DNA from: Leuctra nigra
Taxonomy: Eukaryota > Arthropoda > Insecta > Plecoptera > Leuctridae
Length of the DNA: 64,000 nucleotides
Direction: 5' to 3'
Assembly: GCA_934045905.1 (NCBI GenBank)
Contig: OW203762.1
Location: 9,672,001-9,736,000 of the forward strand
Positions within the stretch are counted from its first letter, which is position 1. Each line of letters starts with the position of its first letter. The notes under the pieces were generated by a model. That model had not been told where the DNA came from, did no database searches, and worked only from the letters and a program-made list of their open reading frames with translations. The position numbers were made by a program, and so were the translations under genes. Of the stretch, positions 57,263-64,000 are shown in pieces.

Positions 57263-57505
57263 TAATTCCATGTAAAATTACGAACACATGGAACAATTTT
57301 CGTATCATGAATATTTTCAACGGGCCTTGAAAATGTTGATGGAATGAAAATGTTTATGTGTTTTAAAGAGCGGAAACACTGTCAATAACTCTGCGCTCTT
57401 TCGAATGCACGAATTAGGTGACGTGAAAACTGTCCGCCAATCAGAGAGCTGGAGAGTGACTTGACAGCAAGTTGGAGACGCTCGAGATGTGTTGTTGTTT
57501 CACAG

Positions 57506-57685
57506 ATTCACAACCCGACGACATGCGCGGTCTTCTACAGCAAGCGCAAGGTCAAGCGCCGGGCCAAGAACGCGCCATCGTCCTCGTCAGATCCGTCCAC
57601 CCCGCCGGCCAGGCTTGCCCCAGATCCCATCATGCCGCCAGTCCCGGCAGACATGGCCCCAGGAGCGTCGCCACCGCCTGCCTCG
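57506..57685 (+). CDS. Host gene, exon G (basic then Pro-rich)
   Basis: The acceptor GTTGTTGTTTCACAG precedes 60 complete codons and the donor TCG|GTAAGA follows. The peptide begins IHNPTTCAVFYSKRKVKRRA, with a basic cluster that could be a nuclear localisation signal. It continues with Ser- and Pro-rich sequence ending APGASPPPAS. Both ends are phase 0. Two other frames are open across the exon because of its GC content, but only this one matches the splice phases of the other exons. Function unknown. Confidence 0.7.
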
Positions 57686-57914
57686 GTAAGATCACGTTCA
57701 TCTACTTCATGATTCTGTCACTTGGAAAAGGGTCGGTTGTTCTGTAGGGCAGTCTCATTATTTTTTTGAATTTAAAATTAAAAACTCAAGGAAAAATGAT
57801 CTCAACTCATTGTTCAATCTTCCATTTTCATTGTGAAATCTCGCATTGAAATATTGCCTAGCATTCAGGTCATGTAAATTTGACATTTGTAAATTCGGTA
57901 AATTCGACTGTAAG

Positions 57915-58361
57915 CTTTGATCGAGCTGAAATTTTGCACACTTGTTTAGACCATCTCTGGACGTTGCAGACCCTTTTTCTTAAATCCGCTAATTGGTTCA
58001 AAATTTTAAAAAAATCTTCCGATTAGTAAGTCCGATCAATATGAAATTTTGTCAAGTCATGCTACCAACAATATCTGATCTCAAATCCTACAAAGTTTCA
58101 GACGACCAATATCTTCTGATTGGTCGAAAATAAAAATGTTCGTATTCAGTTCAAATTTTGCATGGTGATCAAGACCAACATTATCTAAACTTTTGAAAAT
58201 TTTAAGCATAACCAGTCAAGTAATTATTGTAATTTTAAAAGTTTAGTAAAGTTGCAAAGGAAATCGTATTGTGTCGTATCGTGTATCGTGTTTGACTGGG
58301 AATGTTGCACGTTTCTGTGCTCGCTCATCAACGCGTTGCTCTGAGCATTTTCCTATAGTAT
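57915..58361 (+). repeat. Divergent relative of the 907-bp family
   Basis: It shares the GATCGAGCTGAAATTTTGCACAC, GATCAATATGAAATTTTGTCAAGTCA and CATGGTGATCAAGACCAACATTATC landmarks. It ends GTGCTCGCTCATCAACGCGTTGCTCTGAGCATTTTCCTATAG, the family terminus. The GAGCGAGCG start is missing. Confidence 0.65.
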
Positions 58362-58784
58362 TAAAACGATCTTAAGTTACAGCAATGTTGGCTCGGAGAA
58401 ATTATGTGGTTGCTTTTCGTTAATAAAACAATCCGCTGAACAACTGAATGAAGTGTTGTGGATCGAAGACCATTTTCATGTAATAGTGCCACAAAACATC
58501 ATTTTATTTGTTACTTGGACACTTGGACAAAGTAAAAACGGAAAATGAACGAAACGGATTGGCTTGTCAGGTTCCTTGACAATAATTCCTTGTTATTATT
58601 AATTAAATCAGAGATCAAGTTGATGAGTTAGCACAGACTTCATGGGATGATGCCATCAAACCTTTATTAACCCTTTTCTTTCGAATACCGTTTGTTATTA
58701 GTTCAAATGTAGGTACATGATGTTCTTTAACAGATTTTTTTTAATTTCAATCAAACAATGAAATAAGAATGTAGACCACTAGAA

Positions 58785-59529
58785 CAGGGCTGCCGCCACA
58801 TACAATTTAATATCCTTTTAAAAAGCATGAAAAATCCGTAAAAATCCGTATTCCCATTAAAAACCTTTAAAATGATGTAAAACTCCCATATTTCAAGCAC
58901 TAACTGGGCCACTTGACAGATAAGCTATTGAATTCCTCACGCAACATGGGACATGAGAGAAGGGGGGTTGGGTTCTGGACTGACAGCTGTGGATGGAATG
59001 GTAATTTTGAATTCAGAATTATAAATATCTTTCTCCCGTTTCCAACACATTATTCATAATGAGCATAATAAATTTCAAAACTATAAGCACACGCAAGAAT
59101 AAGGGATGCAATCACTAATCAGGTCATTAACCCACGACCAGCTGCAAACAACTAACAAGTGGATGCCTCAGGCAGCGCGCGCCCCTAGACACACGAGACA
59201 TTGCTCAAGGTCGACCAGTTTCCCCACCCCCCTTCCTCCCTCAACCATTCACTCGCAACCATTTATTTGTAGTATAGCTAGCCTACTTACACAAAAGGGT
59301 GTTTTGAAACAATCTCTGCACTGAAAATTGTTGGACAGGAAACGAAAATATCTTGTCAAACTATACATTTTCGTAATAAATAAATTTGAAATATTATCTC
59401 ATTCAACAGAGAAAGTGTGGTTCAACTATGAATCACCAGTATCCGTTAAAGAGTCAACAAATCCGTGTGTCCGTTTTTGTACTCATAAATCCGTAAAAAC
59501 GGATAATATCCGTAAAAACGGCAGCCCTG
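58785..59529. mobile_element. Non-autonomous hAT-type element, 745 bp
   Basis: It starts CAGGGCTGCCG and ends CGGCAGCCCTG. The 8-bp duplication CACTAGAA lies at 58777-58784 and 59530-59537. Subterminal zones carry AAAAATCCGTA motifs. It ends only 36 bp before the exon at 59566, just outside that exon's polypyrimidine tract. Confidence 0.92.
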
Positions 59530-59565
59530 CACTAGAAGTCGTGTTAAAAGTGTTGCTTCTTGCAG

Positions 59566-59691
59566 GCTTTGCCACGGAGGCCAATGAAGCGTCCGGCGCC
59601 TCCAGCACTGAACAGGGAGGAAGCGACGCCACCAAAGAATATGGCGCCGTCCCCGCCATCTTCCCCCAGCCCCTCGCCCTCGCCATCAGTG
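59566..59691 (+). CDS. Host gene, exon H (Pro/Ser-rich), last exon in the window
   Basis: The acceptor GTTGCTTCTTGCAG precedes 42 complete codons and the donor GTG|GTAAGC follows. The peptide begins ALPRRPMKRPAPPALNREEA and ends in a Ser-Pro alternation (PSPPSSPSPSPSPSV). It is phase 0 at both ends, like the five exons before it. Because a good donor follows, the gene must continue beyond this exon, probably past the window; I found no further exon up to 64000. The SP repeats are potential proline-directed kinase sites, but the function is unknown. Confidence 0.68.
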
Positions 59692-59724
59692 GTAAGCTCA
59701 CACCCCTTCACGTTATCAATCATA

Positions 59725-60418
59725 CCCCTTCTACACGCTCACTTTAACAGAGGACTTTAGTAGCCACTCACTTTAAGTACACCGTGTAGATGATCAAGCT
59801 TCCCTTAAATGACACCGCACTTCAAGTTCGCGACGGACCTCCATTTAACCTATGTTTAACGCAAGACGCGAGATCTCGCGAGATTATTTTTAAAAACGAT
59901 TCGAAAAATCCACCACCGCCAATTTGAAGATAACTATTCTACTTTCTTTTGTTCTTCTTCAGTTCTAGATTTAATAGTAAAATTGTATACATATTCAAGT
60001 TGAAATGTTTAATTGAATTTGTAAGTGTATTGCATGCTATTTAATAACCTACTTTTTAACCTAACACAAAGGCTCAAAACAATTTTAAAATAATAAATAA
60101 GTACTTATGAGTGTTAAAAGTGAGGCTATGTCATCCAAGAGTGATTTTGTTTCCAACTTGAACTGACAGCTGAAACATTTTTGGAAATAACTTCACTGGA
60201 CCATTCATGTGAAATCTCCTCACTGTCATTAGAATAACACTGCACTGAATCGAAAAATTAAGGTAATAATTACAGAATCGTCACCAGATAGAAAAATAAT
60301 AGAAAAAGAATAGAAAAATAGAAAAATAGAGAAAAAGTGAGTGTGTAGACGTGCTAAAGTGAGACGTCATTTAAATGTATGTTTAACATACTCTATTAAA
60401 GTGAGCGTGTAGAAGGGG
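59725..60418. mobile_element. TIR element flanked by TA, 694 bp
   Basis: CCCCTTCTACACGCTCACTT at the left is mirrored by AAGTGAGCGTGTAGAAGGGG at the right, with TA on both sides (59723-59724, 60419-60420). This suggests a Tc1/mariner-type non-autonomous element. It begins about 30 bp after the donor of the exon ending at 59691. No transposase is seen. Confidence 0.8.
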
Positions 60419-60828
60419 TATTACAGATTCCAATACCAATAGGCAATATGCAGCAGTTGTTCAATGTGCATAAAATATTGTTTTTGTCTTAATAACATCA
60501 TATTTTTTGGTAAAACACACATTTTCACATTTAAAGGTGTAGATTTTCATTCATAAATATGACATTAAATTCAGTTGACATTCTGGCGGAAAACAGTTGG
60601 AATTCCTCACGAGTGATGTCATATTTATTGTAACTATGGCAACGTCATTGTAGGTTGATAAAAGTGACATATAAATGCAACTCAATTTACATTTCAGATT
60701 ATGAATGAAAATGTACAATTTTGATTGTGGAAATAGTGTGCTTTACCAACCAAAATGTTGTTATTTTCAATATTATTTTAATAAATTCATGCGTATTCTT
60801 TATTCTTAAAAGTGATTCTTGTGATTCC

Positions 60829-61018
60829 AATAGACCTATTTAAAAATTATCTTGGTTGCTCTGGTTTCTAGATAAATTCACATGCAGTTTGGCTTTCCAT
60901 ATATCTGTTGGTGTTTTTATCCATTGTTGTAAAATACCAATAGATATATGGAAAACCAAAATGCATGTGAATTTATCTAAAAACCAGAGCCACATAGATA
61001 TTTTCTGAATTGGTCTAT
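60829..61018. mobile_element. Hairpin TIR element, about 190 bp
   Basis: AATAGACC and CTCTGGTTTCTAGATAAATTCACATGC in the left half are mirrored by GCATGTGAATTTATCTAAAAACCAGAG and GGTCTATT in the right half. The centre contains a second inverted pair (CCATATATCTGTTGGT / ACCAATAGATATATGG). The boundaries are approximate. Confidence 0.65.
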
Positions 61019-61089
61019 TCATTAGCACGGACTGGCTATGACGTACTAGCTCTGTTTCTTTTGTTTTGTTTGTTTGTGTTTTTGTATGC

Positions 61090-61740
61090 ATTGGCGCAAG
61101 ATCAAACTGATCAACGAATCGATCTGACATTTGTTCACCCACAAATGTCACAAGTGTGGTCCCAAGGTAAAGGTTTTAAACGAGATCCTTTCATTGGTTG
61201 AAAATTAAAATTCGAACCGTTTGACCGGTTCAAAGTTCGCATGGTCATCGAGACCGACATTTTAGGTGTGTTCCCTTTCAGTTAAAATCTAAAATTAACT
61301 TCAAAAGTTATTGACATTTTACGGATATCTTATGCGTTTGGAAATTTCTTCAAATTACTTGAAGGAAATGTCAAATATTTTATCTGTGCTTCTTTGCCGC
61401 ATTTTGTTCCGGTCTTTCCAAGGTCTGTGGAGCAGAAACTTGCAAACGCATGTAATTCGCAAGCAATACGAAGTCTTATTGTTGTTAGCGTCGAGCGACT
61501 CCTTTAGGCTCCTTTTTTGGCGACCTCGTTTTTTTGTTTAATTTGTATTTTTTCTGCTACTATCCGATACACATGTTGCACTGTTTCAATGATTAATCTG
61601 AAATTTTGTACACATGTAAAAGACCACCTTTTCTGTTTGCAGACCCTAATTTTTTTGAAATCCGTTCATTGGTTACAATTTAAATAAATATCTCCTGGTA
61701 TGCTAAAAAATTAAAATGGTCTTCTAAAAATCTGATCAAA
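61090..61740 (+). repeat. Degenerate relatives of the 907-bp family
   Basis: Two partial copies follow each other. The first carries AACGAATCGATCTGACATTTG and CATGGTCATCGAGACCGACATT. The second starts near GCGTCGAGCGACTCCTTTAGG (61489) and carries AATCTGAAATTTTGTACACATG and GCAGACCCTAATTTTTTTGAAATCC. Neither has clean termini. Confidence 0.5.
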
Positions 61741-61748
61741 CTCATATT

Positions 61749-61822
61749 TTGTGAGTAGCTCAGTTGGTGGAGCTCTCGCCCGGCAAGTGAGAGGTACCGG
61801 GTTCGAGCCCCGGTTCGGTCGG
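61749..61822 (+). repeat. tRNA-like sequence, probable SINE head or tRNA pseudogene
   Basis: TAGCTCAGTTGG is a perfect polymerase III A box, and GGTTCGAGCCC is a good B box. A T-arm (CCGGG-TTCGAGC-CCCGG) and an anticodon arm (CTCGC-CCGGCAA-GTGAG) can be drawn, and the anticodon position would read GGC. The 5' side does not pair with the 3' acceptor bases and the loop has C instead of U before the anticodon. It is therefore unlikely to be a working tRNA gene. Confidence 0.6.
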
Positions 61823-61859
61823 ATATTTTTCACAACACACATCCCTTCCTTACATTCTG

Positions 61860-62857
61860 ACAAAGATATTATTAAAACTCACGTTGATTCTGACTCGCCA
61901 TGGAAGTTTTCCACATAAACCTATGAAACCTTGTGGGATTGGCTTACTTTCTTATTACATCGTGCCATCACAATTCACGTAAGGTCACATACTATTTATG
62001 TAGATTCACTCACTTTCTTGAGATGATATTACATTGCTAGACTTATTTGATTGCTCGTTATATTTTTCTCTATACTTTGATTGCTTGAATTTACAGATTT
62101 TAAGTTTATATAGTGGTTCTAACTAATAGTACAGGAGCAAATGTAATTCCGCTCGATTGGAGTGCCGAAATTGATTTTTTCATAATTATCGATTGTTTAC
62201 ATCATTCTTAATATTACCTGGATGGTTATTCTTGAAATAGTTATCACGTCATAAGTAATGACTCATAAGAAAGTCATAATATTAACATGGTGAGAGATAG
62301 GACAAACTTCCTTATGACATCATAACTTGGAGTTATGACGTGATAACTTTTTCAAGAATAAGCCCCCTGACGTGCCTTCAATTTTTTTGGTGGCCATCTT
62401 GGAAAATATGGCGGAAAACGTAAATTTTACAAATTATTTAATTGTTGGTAGAGGAAAGGTTGAAAAATTATGAAATAATTCACCAAATCTAAATCAAATA
62501 TGGAGACTTGAAAAAAAAATACGCCGTGAACGACATTTTATTTTTTCATTGTTGGAATTGACCAATCACGTTTCTGTGTTTTTTTGCTCTCAATTTATTA
62601 CGAAACGCGTGGACTAAGACTTAAATATGTGGAATTAAAAATTGTAGGCAATTTCATTGTGAACAATATGCATTTTACAAAATTTTCCTGCGACCAACAG
62701 TTTTCAGTTTAGAGCAATTATTGTGCGACTTTCCGAGTTAAGTCATCACCTCAGTAGATGCCATGGCCCCATACACGGTCAATAGTCCAGAGTCTAAGCT
62801 GCAAAAAGGGGCCTAACCCGCACCTCTGTAACGTATGAAAAGTTCTCCGAATTTAGA
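61860..62857. other. AT-rich stretch without a supported gene
   Basis: No long open frame, no splice-compatible exon and no clear transposon termini. A partial inverted repeat (GATGTCATAA.../AGTTATGACGTGATAACTTT, about 62240-62355) may be a decayed hairpin. Confidence 0.4.
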
Positions 62858-63485
62858 TTAGGGTGGGTGGGCCAAAATGCCAAATTTGTCAAAAAGTCAT
62901 TGTTGTCATTATCAAATAATCAAATCATATCAACCTAGTCGAGTAGCATATCAAATGAAAGCTTATCTTTAGAACAATTATTAAAAATATATATCACCAT
63001 TGTAAAGTTGATACAGAGGTCAAAAGGGGTCAAAAAGTAGTCAAAATCACATTTTTTAAGTATTCCAGGAAAATGCGGTATCTTCGTCCCTAATAAAGAT
63101 CATAACAAACTTTTTTATATTAATCGATCCGATATGAATCTGATTATAACATATTAAAAGTTATCCAAAATTTTTCTTTGAACATGAATGGGCTAATGAA
63201 TCTGTCATATAGTTTATAAGGGCAATTTTTATTTTGAGTGCAAAATCTAAGATTATACCAATTTCCTAGCCACTAGGTACTTAAAACTAAAGGTTTTTTG
63301 GTGTGAAACGATACAGAACAATTCTGTCTAAAACATATCAAAAGTTCTCCAACTTTTGATTAGGGTGGTTGGGCCAAATTTCAAAATTTTGATTAAATTC
63401 ATTGTTGTCATTTTCAAATTATCAAATTATATCAACCTAGTCGAGTAGCATATCAAATGAGAGCTTATGATTAGTACAACAAATT
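62830..63485. repeat. Direct duplication with a period of about 500 bp
   Basis: The segment AAAAGTTCTCCGAATTTAGA, GGGCCAAAATGCCAAATTTG and CAACCTAGTCGAGTAGCATA at 62837-62975 recurs at 63349-63485 with moderate divergence. The repeated wording resembles a dispersed non-coding repeat. No gene is seen. Confidence 0.65.
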
Positions 63486-63562
63486 AAAATAAATATGATA
63501 AATAATAAATAAATAAATAATAATAAATAATAAATAATAAATAAATAATAAATATAAATATG
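63486..63562. repeat. (AATAAAT)n low-complexity tract
   Basis: Irregular tandem AATAAAT/AATAAATA units. It directly follows the second copy of the direct duplication and could be a retroposon tail or a simple microsatellite. Confidence 0.75.
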
Positions 63563-64000
63563 TTTTGGAAATGGTATTAACTATTGTTTGAGGTATATTT
63601 CAGGTACATTTGAAGCATTTAAAAAATACTAATGGGAGAACTATTGGAGGCAAAACATATCCCAAGACAACCATAGAAAACAGTGTTCACTGTATTGTCA
63701 ATCAGTACTGTCAATCAGCAAACAGTACTGTCAATAGAAATTTTACAAATTAAAGTGATGCAAGCGCTCGGCCGTTTTAGCAAATTCAGAGAGAAAAATT
63801 GTTTCATAAGTAGGTGTAACTTTGATAGGATGTTCACATGATCAGTCTGATTGTATATTAGTAGCACTTTTTCATTTATACTTGGTGCCTTGTTAATTAG
63901 GCTCCGGTTATTCAACAAAACCGCGCAAAACTATGAAATTTCCCATACGATTGAACCCCAAACCCGTTAACCAATTGATCTTAAATGTTAATCTTTAATT

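Noticed and set aside
61749..61822. Functional tRNA-Ala gene
   Set aside because: The A and B boxes are good, but the acceptor stem does not pair and the base before the anticodon is not U, so a SINE head or pseudogene is more likely.

Overview
The window looks like nuclear DNA of an arthropod, most likely an insect. It has AT-rich introns, GT-AG spliced exons that are GC-rich, non-LTR retrotransposons, 5S- and tRNA-derived SINE-like sequences, and very many small inverted-repeat DNA transposons. TAGGTACCTA-type simple repeats are scattered throughout. The species cannot be fixed from the sequence; a hemipteran is plausible but unproven. There is no bacterial or viral gene organisation.

One host gene runs along the + strand. 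I assembled eight exons by eye: 7129-7195, 8528-8609, 9379-9492, 13816-13944, 45739-45978, 48121-48315, 57506-57685 and 59566-59691. Each internal boundary has an AG acceptor and a GT donor, and together they form one open frame of about 372 codons that leaves the window to the right. The last six exons are all multiples of three with phase 0 at both ends (38, 43, 80, 65, 60 and 42 codons), so each could be skipped or duplicated without breaking the frame. The product is rich in Pro, Ala, Ser, Arg and Lys, looks largely disordered, and I do not recognise it.

The introns are packed with transposons. I found seven non-autonomous hAT-type elements with exact 8-bp target duplications, most of which carry a private array of short subterminal motifs. 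There are also Harbinger-, mariner- and unclassified TIR elements. Several kilobase-scale foldbacks are present, the largest at 18001-21647. Two unusual dispersed families stand out. The first begins with a terminal 18-base palindrome (GTGGAGCGGTCGCTCCAC) and ends with a hairpin of about 390 bp; it has three copies, and one inserted without target duplication between A and T. The second is about 907 bp, starts GAGCGAGCG, and ends in a small stem-loop followed by CTAG, resembling the Helitron/Helentron group.

The intron at 13945-45738 holds most foldbacks, a 70-bp minisatellite containing 27 TGACGTCA (CRE-type) palindromes, and an intact long LINE ORF (1292 codons, minus strand) with an R2/R4-type restriction-like endonuclease, sitting inside (TAA)n repeats. 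The intron at 45979-48120 is almost entirely a ~113-bp minisatellite whose last unit supplies the splice acceptor of the next exon. The intron at 48316-57505 holds a decayed CR1-like LINE (minus) encoding two 2A-like motifs and a PHD finger, the third copy of the hairpin family with a 5S-derived SINE in it, and a TIR element that has captured a LINE tail. The region 1-7128 and everything after about 60420 is mostly repeat-derived or featureless AT-rich DNA.
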